Positions 1-8,406 of a stretch of 64,000 nucleotides of DNA are shown here, in pieces. The notes under the pieces are model-generated. The model had not been told where the DNA came from. It worked only from the letters and a program-made list of their open reading frames with translations, and made no database searches. The stretch comes from JBHOQX01 sp042408595 (lineage in GTDB: Bacteria > Chloroflexota > Chloroflexia > Chloroflexales > Roseiflexaceae): NCBI GenBank assembly GCA_042408595.1, contig JBHOQX010000005.1, forward strand, positions 1 through 64,000, in the 5' to 3' direction. The position numbers and the translations under genes were made by a program. Positions within the stretch are counted from its first letter, which is position 1. The number at the start of each line of letters is the position of its first letter.

Positions 1-1239
1 CGCGGTGGGCGGCGGGCGCGGGCGGGTCGTCGCGCGCGGGCGCGGCGTGGCGGTGGGCTCGACCGTCGGCGCGGGCGTCGCGGTAGGCGGCGGCGTATTC
101 GTCGGCTCCGCCGTCGGCGTGGGCGACGGCGTGGGCGTCGCCGTCGGCGTGGGCGACGGGGTCGCCGTCGGCGTGGGCGTGGCCGTGGGTGTCGGTGTGG
201 CGGAGGGTGGAACGACCAGCGCGTAAGCACGGCCGCCGAGCGATGCGAAAAAGTTTCGGTCGATCAACCAGATGCCGCCGATGCCGATCGCCAGCGCCAG
301 GATGGCGGCCACCAGCGGCAGCAGCCACGCAGGGGGGCGCCAGGGCTGTGGCACGCCGCCAAGCGCGATAGGCGGCTCGATCGGGGCGTTGAAATGCTGC
401 TGGCGGTACTCCTCGACCGCCCGCGCAGCATCCAGCCCGAGGAACCCGGCGTAGGTGCGCAGCAAGTCCTCGGCGAGCGGGCCGCGCGGCAGAAGCGAGA
501 ACTTCTCCTCCTCCATCGCCTGGATGTACTGCATCCGCACGCGGCTCTCCAGCTCGGCCTGCACCAGCGTGATGTGCTTGCGCTGGCGGGCGGTGCGTAG
601 CCGCGCGCCGAGCGGCAGGGAGTCGAGATCATCCAGCGGGGCGCTGGCGGCCGGCTGGGCCGCGCCGACCGCCCCATCCGCCGGCTCGGCCAGGAGCTGC
701 TGCTCCTCGCCGATCGGAATAAAGACCGGCTCCTCGTCTTCGGCGGCGCGACCACGCCCCCGGCGGGCCGGGCGACGGGCCGACGCGGCGGCCAGCGTGG
801 CCGGCGGATGGTCGCCTTCGTCTTCGCCGAGGTCGACCACCCGTGCCGCGGCGGGCGGCGTACCGGGGAGCGCCGTCACAGGCCGGGGCGCCCCGCGCAG
901 GTGCGCGCGCACACGCGCCAGCAACTCGCCGCTACGGAACGGGCGAGCAACATAATCCACCGCGCCGGCGTCCAGGCCGCGCACCACATCCTCTTCCAAC
1001 CCGCGGTCGCTGATCACGATCACCGGCACGGTCGGCGCGAGCCGCTCGAGCAGCACCCAGCCGTCGCCGTGCCCGATCTCGGCATCGAGCAGCGCCAGGT
1101 CGGGCCGGTCTTCGCGGATGATCACTTCGGCCGCGGCGACGGTGTTCGCCCGCATGGTGCGGTAGCCGCTCGCTTCGAGCTGTTCGGTGAGCATCGCGGC
1201 CGTAGCGGCGTTATCGTCGATAATCAGAATGGTCGGCAA
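1..1239 (-). CDS. Response-regulator receiver fused to RodZ-like HTH and TM stalk (partial)
   Basis: 413 codons are in the window and the C terminus lies off the left edge. In order: a receiver domain (residues 1-120, acidic pair D8/D9 and phospho-acceptor D52), an Arg/Ala-rich linker, a RodZ/HTH_25-type helix-turn-helix (about 207-275), one TM segment (about 302-325), then a Pro/Thr-rich extracytoplasmic stalk of repeated TPTAT/TPSPT units. RodZ-type proteins normally tie MreB or DNA to the membrane; a receiver in front suggests phosphorylation-controlled membrane anchoring or DNA binding, which is inference. The invariant receiver Lys is replaced by Arg (ARPF instead of T-K-P-F), so signalling may be altered. 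The start is TTG at 1239, nine bases after an AGAAGGA ribosome site; no ATG fits better. A DUF4115-type domain may follow beyond the window. Confidence 0.85.
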   Translation of the reverse strand, partial: MPTILIIDDNAATAAMLTEQLEASGYRTMRANTVAAAEVIIREDRPDLALLDAEIGHGDGWVLLERLAPTVPVIVISDRGLEEDVVRGLDAGAVDYVARPFRSGELLARVRAHLRGAPRPVTALPGTPPAAARVVDLGEDEGDHPPATLAAASARRPARRGRGRAAEDEEPVFIPIGEEQQLLAEPADGAVGAAQPAASAPLDDLDSLPLGARLRTARQRKHITLVQAELESRVRMQYIQAMEEEKFSLLPRGPLAEDLLRTYAGFLGLDAARAVEEYRQQHFNAPIEPPIALGGVPQPWRPPAWLLPLVAAILALAIGIGGIWLIDRNFFASLGGRAYALVVPPSATPTPTATPTPTATPSPTPTATPTPSPTPTAEPTNTPPPTATPAPTVEPTATPRPRATTRPRPPPTA

Positions 1240-1311
1240 AACGCTGGTTCCTTCTCGGCTGCCAGGGAAGCCGCGCCCGCGGCCCGCGCCGGGGACGGCG
1301 GCGTGGCGGCG

Positions 1312-1340
1312 TTGACACCCGCCGGACGGCGCGCTATTAT
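1312..1340 (+). promoter_or_regulatory. Sigma70-type promoter for the DapB-like dehydrogenase
   Basis: A -35 TTGACA (1312-1317) and a -10 TATTAT (1335-1340) are separated by exactly 17 nt, 35 nt before the ATG at 1375. The near-consensus boxes stand out in a GC-rich background. Confidence 0.75.
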
Positions 1341-1374
1341 AGCACGCCCATTAGCGAACGCAAAGGAGCAGCAC

Positions 1375-2364
1375 ATGGCGACACGCGTCGTTTCCTACGG
1401 CCTGGGGCCGATCGGCCTGGGCATCGCCCGGGTGGCGGCGCGCCGCCCGACGATCATGATCGTCGGCGCGGTGGACGTGGACCCGGCCAAGATCGGGCGC
1501 GACTTGGGTGAGCTGCTCGGCGGGCCGGCGCTCGGCGTTCCGGTGCGCGGCGATGCGGCGGCGGCGCTGGCCGAGCTCGAGCCCGAGGTCGTGCTGCACG
1601 CTACCGGCTCGTCGCTGGCGCGCGTCGCGCCGCAACTGCTGGAGATCGTCAACGCCGGCGCGCACGTCGTCTCAACCTGCGAGGAACTGGCATTTCCCTG
1701 GACGGCCCAGCCGCAGCTCGCGGCGGAGCTGGACGCCGCCGCGCGGCGGGCGGGCGTGGTGCTGCTCGGCACCGGGATCAACCCCGGTTTCGCTATGGAC
1801 GCCCTGCCGCTCCTGCTCACCGCGCCATGCGCCGAGGTGCGCGCCGTGCGCGTGCTGCGCGTGGTGGACGCCGCCCGACGGCGCGGCCCGCTGCAGAAGA
1901 AGGTCGGGGCCGGGCTGACGCCCGAGGCGTTCGCCGCGAAAGTGGCCGACGGCTCGGTGCGGCACGTCGGCCTCCCCGAGTCGCTGCACATGCTGGCGAC
2001 CTCGCTCGGTTGGGAGCTAGACACGCTGCAGGATCAGATCGAGCCGGTGATCGCCGAGGCGCCGATCGTCACCGAGTTCGCCAGTGTGCAGCCCGGCCAG
2101 GTGGCCGGCGTGCGGCAGGTGGCGAGCGGCACGCTCGGCGGGCGCGAGGTGCTGCGGCTGGAGCTGCGGATGTACCTTGGCGCGCCCGACCCCCAGGATA
2201 CGGTCGAGATCGACGGCGACCCGCCGGTGCGCACAACGATCGCCGGCGGGCTGCACGGCGACCTGGCGACCGCCGCGATGATCGTGAACGCGGTGGGAAG
2301 CGTGCGCCGCGCCCAGCCCGGCCTGGGCACCGTGGCCGATGTGCCGCTGGTGCATTACTGGTGA
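1375..2364 (+). CDS. DapB-fold NAD(P)-dependent dehydrogenase, 2,4-diaminopentanoate dehydrogenase-like
   Basis: A 329-aa protein with an N-terminal Rossmann fold (GLGPIGLGIAR near residue 10, acidic VDVD at the end of beta-2), like dihydrodipicolinate reductase-related enzymes. The length, the CEELAFPW and GTGINPGF motifs and the C-terminal half resemble 2,4-diaminopentanoate dehydrogenase-type proteins rather than the shorter true DapB of lysine synthesis. The substrate cannot be fixed from sequence, and no ornithine-degradation genes are adjacent. The ATG at 1375 follows an AAAGGAG site by six bases; the open frame extends far upstream but that part is antisense to the neighbouring regulator gene. 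It is monocistronic and convergent with the oxidase operon. Confidence 0.75.
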   Translation: MATRVVSYGLGPIGLGIARVAARRPTIMIVGAVDVDPAKIGRDLGELLGGPALGVPVRGDAAAALAELEPEVVLHATGSSLARVAPQLLEIVNAGAHVVSTCEELAFPWTAQPQLAAELDAAARRAGVVLLGTGINPGFAMDALPLLLTAPCAEVRAVRVLRVVDAARRRGPLQKKVGAGLTPEAFAAKVADGSVRHVGLPESLHMLATSLGWELDTLQDQIEPVIAEAPIVTEFASVQPGQVAGVRQVASGTLGGREVLRLELRMYLGAPDPQDTVEIDGDPPVRTTIAGGLHGDLATAAMIVNAVGSVRRAQPGLGTVADVPLVHYW

Positions 2365-2413
2365 AGCAGGGCGAGCCACGACGGGCGAAGGCGCACGATT
2401 CCAGCCTAGAGCA

Positions 2414-4093
2414 TCACCACGTCCGCATCCCTGGGATGTTCATCGGTGAAGTGACGATCAGGTTGTAGAGCAGCGGGCCGTAGTTGATCAGGATCAGCGC
2501 CAACGCGATCGCCAGCCATGGCGTCCAGCGGTCGAGGATGCGGGGCGCGTCCTCCGGGCCGGAGACCGCCCTGGCGAACGGCGCCTCCTGGCCGACCTGC
2601 GGCGCCCCGGCGACGACCGTCAGCAGCATGTTCGCGTAGAACAGGATGGCGCTGATGAACATCAGCGCCGCGCCGATGCCGACCAGCGGCAGCAACGCCC
2701 GCCACTCGCCCGCGACATAGGGCGCCGCGCCGATCATCGTGCGCCGCGGCATGCCGAGCAGGCCGAGCGTGTGCATGAAGTGCGAGAACAGTCCCATCCC
2801 GATGAACCACGTCCACGCCTGCGCCACGCCCATCCAGCGGCTCCAGAGCGCCCGCCCGGCGAGCAGCGGCACCAGCCAGTAGCTGATACCCATGAAGGTT
2901 AGCGTCACCGCCGTGCCGACCGTCAGGTGGAAGTGGCCGGAGATCCAGGCGGTGTTGTGCACCACCAGATTGATGTTGTACGAGGCGTTGATCAGCCCAC
3001 CGATCCCACCGAAGGCGAACAGGATCATCGCCAGCACCTGCGCGGTGAACGACGGGTCGCGCCACGGCAGGTTGAAGACCCACGCCAGCCAGCCCCGCCC
3101 GCCGCGCGCCCGCCCGCCGTTCTCGAGCGAGGCGACCACGTTGAAGAAGGTCAGCAGGCTCGGAAAGAAGACGCCGAAGGTGAACAGCGCATGGACATAT
3201 TTCCAGGCCGGCGAGATGCCCGGGTCGGTGACCTGGTGGTGCAGCCCGATCGGCGTCGAGAGGATCAAGAACAGAATAAACGACACACGCGCCATCGGAT
3301 CGCTGAACAGCCGCCCGCCGGCCTGGCGCGGCACCAGGGTATACCAGGAGATATAGGCCGGCAGCAGCCAGAAGTAGACGATCGGGTGCCCGGTGAACCA
3401 GAACAGCGTGCGCGCCAGCAACGGATCGGTGCCGGGCGTCAGCCCTAGCGCCCACGGAATAAGCAGCACGAGCATCTCAGCGGCGATGCCGACCGAGCAG
3501 ATCGTCCACATCACCATTGTGACCAGCGCCATGAAGCCGGCCAGCGGCGTGCGCGCCGCCGGGTGCGCCGCGCGCCAGCGCCGGTAGGTCAGCGTCAGGT
3601 TCACCAGCAGCAACCAGGTGCCGGCGACCACCAGTGTCAGGCCGATGTAGTAGAGCGGGCTGGCCTCCAGCGGCGGGTAGGATGTGAAGAGGACGGTCGC
3701 GTTGTTGAGCAGCAGCGGCAGCGCCGCCAGTAGCAGCCCGGCGAGCATCACGCCGAACGTCGCCCAGCCGAGCCGCCCGCTGGCCAGCGGCATGTCGAAG
3801 GCGCGGGTGGCGATAAACGTCAACCATCCCATGATGAAAAAGGTGGTGAAGACCAGCACATTTAGCACGCCGTGGAGCGCCAGGCCGTGGTAGTAGCCGC
3901 GAACCACCGGGCTCAAGAAGGGGTAGATGTTGATTCCGTTGTATTCGAGCGCCTGGAGAACACCCATCAGCCCGCCGACCGCCAGCGCCGCGAAGGCGAC
4001 GATCAGGTTCGCGGCGGTGATCCGCTCCTCGGTGCGGAACCGCCCCGCCGCACGGACGGCCACGCCGGCCCGCACCGCGTCGAAGATAGCCAT
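2414..4093 (-). CDS. cbaA: ba3-type (B-family) cytochrome c oxidase subunit I
   Basis: 559-aa polytopic heme-copper oxidase catalytic subunit that reduces O2 to water and pumps protons in the cytoplasmic membrane. The visible ligands match the Thermus ba3 pattern: low-spin heme His74, His236 with Tyr240 in GHPIVY (Cu_B and the cross-linked Tyr), Cu_B ligands His285-His286, and His387/His389 in GHFHL for the two hemes. The conserved block around RLFSDPMARV and the absence of an A-family glutamate motif also point to the B family. It is the last gene of the SCO-IIa-II-I operon, 47 nt after subunit II, with a GAGGAG ribosome site. All key residues are present, so it should be active. Confidence 0.95.
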   Translation of the reverse strand: MAIFDAVRAGVAVRAAGRFRTEERITAANLIVAFAALAVGGLMGVLQALEYNGINIYPFLSPVVRGYYHGLALHGVLNVLVFTTFFIMGWLTFIATRAFDMPLASGRLGWATFGVMLAGLLLAALPLLLNNATVLFTSYPPLEASPLYYIGLTLVVAGTWLLLVNLTLTYRRWRAAHPAARTPLAGFMALVTMVMWTICSVGIAAEMLVLLIPWALGLTPGTDPLLARTLFWFTGHPIVYFWLLPAYISWYTLVPRQAGGRLFSDPMARVSFILFLILSTPIGLHHQVTDPGISPAWKYVHALFTFGVFFPSLLTFFNVVASLENGGRARGGRGWLAWVFNLPWRDPSFTAQVLAMILFAFGGIGGLINASYNINLVVHNTAWISGHFHLTVGTAVTLTFMGISYWLVPLLAGRALWSRWMGVAQAWTWFIGMGLFSHFMHTLGLLGMPRRTMIGAAPYVAGEWRALLPLVGIGAALMFISAILFYANMLLTVVAGAPQVGQEAPFARAVSGPEDAPRILDRWTPWLAIALALILINYGPLLYNLIVTSPMNIPGMRTW

Positions 4094-4140
4094 ACGCCTC
4101 TCCTCAAATGCCGGACGCGTTGTTGTTCGCCCCGGCTGGC

Positions 4141-4623
4141 TCAGCCGACGATCACCTTCCCCGCCATCACATGGTGCCCGCCGCCGCAGTACTCATGGCA
4201 GACGAGCAGGTACTCGCCCGGCCGGTCGAAGGTCGCCGTCATGCGCGAAATCTGCCCTGGGACGACCATCATGTTGACCGGCGTGCCGTTGATCTTGAAG
4301 CCATGGACCACGTCTCGGCTGGTGACGACGAAGGTCACCGTCGCGCCGACCGGCACGCGAATCTCTTTCGGATCGAACAGAAAGGTCTGCGCTACGACCG
4401 CGACCTCGTAGCGGCCGGGAGCCAGTTCGCGCACGCCGGGTTTGTCGAACGGCGGGGTGGTGTTGATCGCCTTCGGGTCGATTCGCCCGGACGCGCCCGG
4501 CACGGCGATACCGATCGCGAACGCCGTCAGGGTGATCGCGACGAGGAACGCGATCGGAATCGCAATGCTCGGCAGGATCCAGGCGACCTCAAAGATGTAC
4601 CCAAGAAATTTGCTCTGTTTCAT
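4141..4623 (-). CDS. cbaB: ba3-type cytochrome c oxidase subunit II (CuA)
   Basis: 160 aa with one N-terminal TM helix (about residues 13-35) and a periplasmic cupredoxin domain. It takes electrons from cytochrome c and passes them to subunit I. The CuA site is intact: His107, Cys142, Cys146, His150 and Met153 (CHEYCGGGHHVM). One TM helix and short length are typical of B-family oxidases; A-family subunit II has two. The start ATG at 4623 overlaps the stop of the upstream subunit IIa gene (ATGA) and has a GGAGGG site. An in-frame start 51 nt upstream would add an unstructured extension and was not chosen. Confidence 0.94.
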   Translation of the reverse strand: MKQSKFLGYIFEVAWILPSIAIPIAFLVAITLTAFAIGIAVPGASGRIDPKAINTTPPFDKPGVRELAPGRYEVAVVAQTFLFDPKEIRVPVGATVTFVVTSRDVVHGFKINGTPVNMMVVPGQISRMTATFDRPGEYLLVCHEYCGGGHHVMAGKVIVG

Positions 4624-4790
4624 TGGCGCGGAATCCCTCCTTCGGTCAGCAGTTGGAGATAGACCTGGACCCACAGCATCGTCAGCGCCACCAGGAACAG
4701 GATGGTGATCAACAGCGCGCCACGCGGCGGCTCGTGCGACGCCTCCTCGTCCTGAGCTCCATCGGTCTCCCGTTCGTTCGTGTCAGCCAT
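4620..4790 (-). CDS. cbaD: Cytochrome c oxidase subunit IIa, small TM protein
   Basis: 56 aa: an acidic, Glu/Asp-rich cytoplasmic N terminus of about 23 residues, then a single TM helix (LLITILFLVALTMLWVQV) and a short tail. In Thermus ba3 oxidase the missing first TM helix of subunit II is supplied by a small single-helix subunit IIa; position and topology here are the same. The gene lies directly upstream of subunit II and overlaps it by 4 nt, implying translational coupling. The sequence is too divergent to name from motifs alone, so the call rests on topology and context. Confidence 0.8.
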   Translation of the reverse strand: MADTNERETDGAQDEEASHEPPRGALLITILFLVALTMLWVQVYLQLLTEGGIPRQ

Positions 4791-4841
4791 GGATGTTCTC
4801 CCCCGGCCCGACGGGCGCGGCCTGCGGCGTGCCGCCGGGCG

Positions 4842-5540
4842 TTATCGTGGGTAGCAGAGGAACAGGTGCGCCGCTTCGTAGACCAGGCGGCCCGCCCCGG
4901 CGCTGTTGCGCCGCTCGTCGCCGAGCAACCGCAGATCGCGCAGGACGACCGCCGGATCGGGCGCGGCGCCGCGATAGACCGCCCGAATCAGCCCGCGCTC
5001 GTCCACGAGCACGGTCGCCGGCTCGAAGTGCATCTCCCCGTTGGTGGTGTAGTAGATGCCGAACCCTGCGCCGACCAGTTGCCGCACCTGCGCCGGATCG
5101 CCGCCGGCCACGCGCCAGCGCCCGGGCGCGGCACCGAGCCGGGCGGCGTAGCGCTGGAGCGCCGCCCGGTCGTCCGCTGGATCGAGCGAGACCGTGAAGA
5201 AGCGCACCGGCAGCCCGCCCTCTGGCGGCGCGTCCAGCCGCGCCTGGACGGCGCGCAGCGCCGCCTCCGCCGGGGCGCACGCTGCACCACAACCAGCGTA
5301 CCCGAGCTGGAAGAGCGTCGGCGCGCCAAGCGCATCCCATTCCGTCAGCCACCGGCCGTCGGCGTCCACCAGATGGAAGGCGGGCAGCGCCGCGCCGCGC
5401 GGCAGCACCTGCACCGGGCGCAGCACGGCGAACACCAGCACCGCGGCGGCGAGCCCGCCGAGCACGGTGTAGAGCCCGTGCATCCAGCGCGGGCGCGCCG
5501 TGCGGCCTGCCTGGCGGAACGTTGCGGTCGGCTGCGTCAC
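4842..5540 (-). CDS. SCO1/SenC-family copper chaperone for the oxidase CuA site
   Basis: 232 aa with one N-terminal TM anchor (about residues 22-42) and a thioredoxin-fold domain outside the membrane. The copper-binding motif C84-G-A-A-C88-A-P and the downstream His171 (EMHFEP) are both present, so a functional CuA metallochaperone is expected. It is the first gene of the oxidase operon, 51 nt before subunit IIa. The TVSLDPADD stretch is the usual SCO core. The start is ATG at 5540. Confidence 0.88.
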   Translation of the reverse strand: MTQPTATFRQAGRTARPRWMHGLYTVLGGLAAAVLVFAVLRPVQVLPRGAALPAFHLVDADGRWLTEWDALGAPTLFQLGYAGCGAACAPAEAALRAVQARLDAPPEGGLPVRFFTVSLDPADDRAALQRYAARLGAAPGRWRVAGGDPAQVRQLVGAGFGIYYTTNGEMHFEPATVLVDERGLIRAVYRGAAPDPAVVLRDLRLLGDERRNSAGAGRLVYEAAHLFLCYPR

Positions 5541-5644
5541 GGGCCACCGATAGCAAGGGCGATGAGCCGCGAAACCTGAGACGATGATAGGCGAGCGCAG
5601 ACCACCAAGGCGTGGAGAGACGGCAACGGCGCGTTGCGGGCTGG

Positions 5645-5673
5645 CAACGAAAACGGCGGGAGAACTCCCGCCG
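5645..5673 (-). terminator. Intrinsic terminator after heme A synthase gene
   Basis: Read on the minus strand, a 9-bp perfect GC-rich stem (CGGCGGGAG with CTCCCGCCG, 5654-5673, 2-nt loop as written) is followed by TTTTCGTT. It separates ctaA from the oxidase operon, so the latter probably has its own promoter in 5541-5645, which I could not identify. Confidence 0.6.
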
Positions 5674-5808
5674 CAATGGATAATTCGCTATTGAAACGGC
5701 ACCTTCGGGCGGCGCCTGCCGGGGAGGGAGAGACAACGTCGTGCCGCACGTCGACGGCACGACATCATGCGTCCGTGGCGCATGCCTCACGCAGGGAGCA
5801 TTGGGCCA

Positions 5809-6768
5809 TTACACCGGCTGCCGTGCGCCGCGCACCGCCCGTCGGCGCGCGTCCACCACCAATGGATCGGCCAGCGCCGCCGCCGCGAGCAGCACCAACG
5901 CGATCCAGGTCAGGTCGGCCAGCAGCAGATGGATGAGCTGGAGCGGAACCGGCGCGAGCAGGCCCAGGTTCACCCCGCCGACCAGCAATTGCGCCAGGTA
6001 GATGCCGGTGAGCGTCCATGCCAGCCGCTCGGTGGCGCGCCCGGCTTGGCGTGTCAGCCGCCACGCCAGCGCGACCACATACAGCCCGAGCACCATCGCC
6101 AGGATCGGGTGGACGACGCGCAAACGGATAAGGAAATGCGCCGTCGGCGAAAGGTCCTGCTGCATCCCTTCAATAAGCGACCCGGCGGGGAAGAGCGTAT
6201 CGCCGAGCGCGGTGATCGCGCCCGTCGCCCCGAGCAGCAGCAGGCCGAGCAGCGCCGCGCCGAGCGCCCAGCCGGCGGCCCCGGCGCCACGCAGGCGCAA
6301 CGGCGCCCCGCCTGACGCCCACCAGGCGGTGAGCGCCAGTGCCGCCAGCAGCAGGAAGGTGTTCACGAGATGGACGGCGATCGAGATCGCGCGGTAGGCG
6401 GACTGGTCGGCGCCGACCCAGCCGAACAGCACTAACCCAGCGCCAACCAGCGCCTCGGTGATGATAAAGACCATGGACCAGGCGGCGCCGCGCCGCACTG
6501 TCGCGCCTTTCGGGTAGGCCCGGAACGCCCAGACCAGCATCCCGGCGACCAGCAGCAGGGCCACCCCGCTGGTGGCGCGGTGCGTCAACTCGATCAGCGT
6601 CTCGACCTCCGGCGCGCGCGGGATGACCTGGCCGTTACAGAGCGGCCAGTGCGCGCCACACCCCGCGCCGGAGCCGGTGGCCCGCACAAACGCGCCCCAC
6701 AGGATGACGAGCAGGTTATAGCCGAGCACACCCCAGGCGAACCAGGCAAAGCGATTCTGTGGCATCAT
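5809..6768 (-). CDS. ctaA: Heme A synthase (COX15/CtaA family)
   Basis: 319-aa integral membrane protein with eight predicted TM segments in two four-helix halves. It oxidises the C8 methyl of heme O to the formyl of heme A. The first half has GSGAGCGAHWPLC, with the CtaA/COX15 cysteine pair, and a conserved His in ELTHRATSG; the second half has His in RVVHPILA and LQLIHLLLAD. It supplies heme A for the neighbouring ba3 oxidase. The frame opens at GTG 6771 followed by two ATGs; AGAGGA spacing favours ATG 6768 or 6765. No heme O synthase gene (ctaB) is nearby. Confidence 0.9.
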   Translation of the reverse strand: MMPQNRFAWFAWGVLGYNLLVILWGAFVRATGSGAGCGAHWPLCNGQVIPRAPEVETLIELTHRATSGVALLLVAGMLVWAFRAYPKGATVRRGAAWSMVFIITEALVGAGLVLFGWVGADQSAYRAISIAVHLVNTFLLLAALALTAWWASGGAPLRLRGAGAAGWALGAALLGLLLLGATGAITALGDTLFPAGSLIEGMQQDLSPTAHFLIRLRVVHPILAMVLGLYVVALAWRLTRQAGRATERLAWTLTGIYLAQLLVGGVNLGLLAPVPLQLIHLLLADLTWIALVLLAAAALADPLVVDARRRAVRGARQPV

Positions 6769-6853
6769 CACAATCCTCTCTAGCCTGGCTCTATTCTACC
6801 CGATCGCCGCGGGATGCGAAAGGGCGCGGCCGGTTGCGATCTCGCAACCGGTC

Positions 6854-7627
6854 TCAGCGGACGATGCGCAGGATGTGCCGCGCCAGGCCGGGGAAGGCTC
6901 CCGCGACCGCCACCAGCGGTCGGGCCTGCCAGGGCAGCACGATCTCGCCCTCGCGCCGCCGCGCGATCGCCCGGACGACCACGCGGGCGACATCATCCGC
7001 CTGAAGCCAGGGGACCAGGCGACTGCTGCGCGGGTAACGGCCGATGTCCGCCCGTGTCTGAAAGCCGGTACGGGCCACGCCCGGCAGCAGCAGCGCGCAG
7101 CGCACGCCGCTGCCGGTCAGCTCCAGCATGAGCGTGCGGGCATAGGCCACCAGCGCGAACTTGGTCATGCTGTAGTAGCCCATGTTGGGCGTAGCGACCA
7201 GCCCGGCCAGCGAGCCCATCGCGACGATCTGGCCCCGGCGGCGCGCGAGCATGCCCGGCAGAAACGCCTGCGTGCAGCGCACCGCGCCGTACAGGTTGAC
7301 ATCCATCATCGCCTCGAGATCGGCGAGCGGCGCATCTTTCAGCAGCTCCAGCACGCCGAATCCGGCGTTGTTCACCAGCACATCCACCCGCCCGAAGCAG
7401 GCGAGGGTTGCCTCGGCCAGCCGGCGCACGTCGTCGTCGCTGGTGACATCGCACGGCACGGCCAGCGCGCGGCCCACGCCAAGCTCGGCGGCGAGAGCGC
7501 CGAGGCGCTCGCCGGAGCGCGCCGCCAGCACCACCTGCGCCCCGGCGGCAGCGCAGCGCCGGGCGATCGCCTCGCCAAAGCCGCTCGACGCGCCGGTGAT
7601 CACAATGACCTGGTTGTGTAGCTTCAT
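6854..7627 (-). CDS. Short-chain dehydrogenase/reductase
   Basis: 257 aa classical SDR: TGASSGFGE cofactor loop near the N terminus, NNAG at about residue 88, catalytic Ser in GSLAG and the Y-x-x-x-K pair in YYSMTK. The arginine in AARSGER after beta-2 suggests NADP(H). The substrate is unknown; the family includes many sterol, sugar and acyl reductases. The start ATG at 7627 follows a GGGGAT site. It is preceded by a 326-nt gene-free stretch, so it is likely a single-gene transcript. Confidence 0.85.
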   Translation of the reverse strand: MKLHNQVIVITGASSGFGEAIARRCAAAGAQVVLAARSGERLGALAAELGVGRALAVPCDVTSDDDVRRLAEATLACFGRVDVLVNNAGFGVLELLKDAPLADLEAMMDVNLYGAVRCTQAFLPGMLARRRGQIVAMGSLAGLVATPNMGYYSMTKFALVAYARTLMLELTGSGVRCALLLPGVARTGFQTRADIGRYPRSSRLVPWLQADDVARVVVRAIARRREGEIVLPWQARPLVAVAGAFPGLARHILRIVR

Positions 7628-7953
7628 GCGGCGATCCCCATGCAGTTTCAGGCGGCCCACGACGGCGACAGCGCCCGCCTGGCCGACACGATGATAGGCG
7701 GACGTATGCGACCGCCCGCAGCGCCCGAAACACGGCGCTGCTGATTGTCGCATGGTATCGCGAGATTGGTATGGCTCGTGCGCTGCCAACGCAGGGGTGA
7801 GGGGTCGGGGATCGGGCTTCCAGAAGCTGTCTGAAACGCTCCAGCGGGAAATCGGGGCCCACTGGCCCCAGTTGTCGTGAGCGCTCGCGGCACGTGGCCC
7901 CGCCGGAGGATCGCAGCACCTTGCGCGCAGCCTCCGCGGCAGCGGCGATCATG
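7628..7953. other. Gene-free stretch with one copy of the AGAAGCTGTCTGAA repeat
   Basis: No credible ORF is present. AGAAGCTGTCTGAAACG at 7822-7838 matches the ends of the MITE-like element at 18761-19022, so this may be a solo terminus or a decayed copy. No opposite end is evident. Confidence 0.5.
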
Positions 7954-8406
7954 TTACAACGGCGCTGCCCGTCGCATCACGACGATCCGGAGCGGCAGCC
8001 GCGCCAGCCGGAGCGCCAGGTTCATCAGCCGATACGCCCAGCGCATGCCGGGCGGGATGGCGGCCGGCGCAACCGCCTGAAAGCCGAAACGCTCGTAGAA
8101 TGGCGCCAGCGCCGCGCTACAGTAGAGGTAGACGTCGCCCGGCTCGCGCGCCAGCAGCGCCGTGATGATCGCCCGCGCGACGCCCCGTCCCCGCCACTCC
8201 GGCACAACCGCGATCGACGCCAGCTCGCGCACGCCGCCGTGCGGCTTCACTTGGCCGACGCCAACGATCCGCCCGCCCGCCTCGGCGACGAGAAAGCGCC
8301 GCCAGTCCAACCCGGTCGGGTTGATACGGGCGGCGCGAACGAGCGCGGTGATGGCGGGTTGGTCCGCCGCGACCGCGGCACGAACAGCGATGCTAGCGGT
8401 TGCCAT
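7954..8406 (-). CDS. GNAT-family N-acetyltransferase
   Basis: 150 aa with the GNAT core: beta-4 VRELASIAVVPEWRG leading into the acetyl-CoA loop R-G-R-G-V-A, then LAPFYERFGFQ typical of the C-terminal strand. The acceptor substrate is not predictable. The C-terminal 20 residues are basic and hydrophobic. The chosen ATG at 8406 overlaps the end of the upstream cytochrome gene by 14 nt and sits just after GAGGGAG, so the two are probably cotranscribed. Confidence 0.82.
   Translation of the reverse strand: MATASIAVRAAVAADQPAITALVRAARINPTGLDWRRFLVAEAGGRIVGVGQVKPHGGVRELASIAVVPEWRGRGVARAIITALLAREPGDVYLYCSAALAPFYERFGFQAVAPAAIPPGMRWAYRLMNLALRLARLPLRIVVMRRAAPL

Noticed and set aside
5..226. Gly/Val-rich ORF on the plus strand
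   Set aside because: It is the antisense reading of the Pro/Thr stalk repeats of the minus-strand regulator.
808..1374. N-terminal extension of the DapB-like gene
   Set aside because: It runs antisense to the receiver gene and crosses the promoter; a clear ribosome site precedes ATG 1375.
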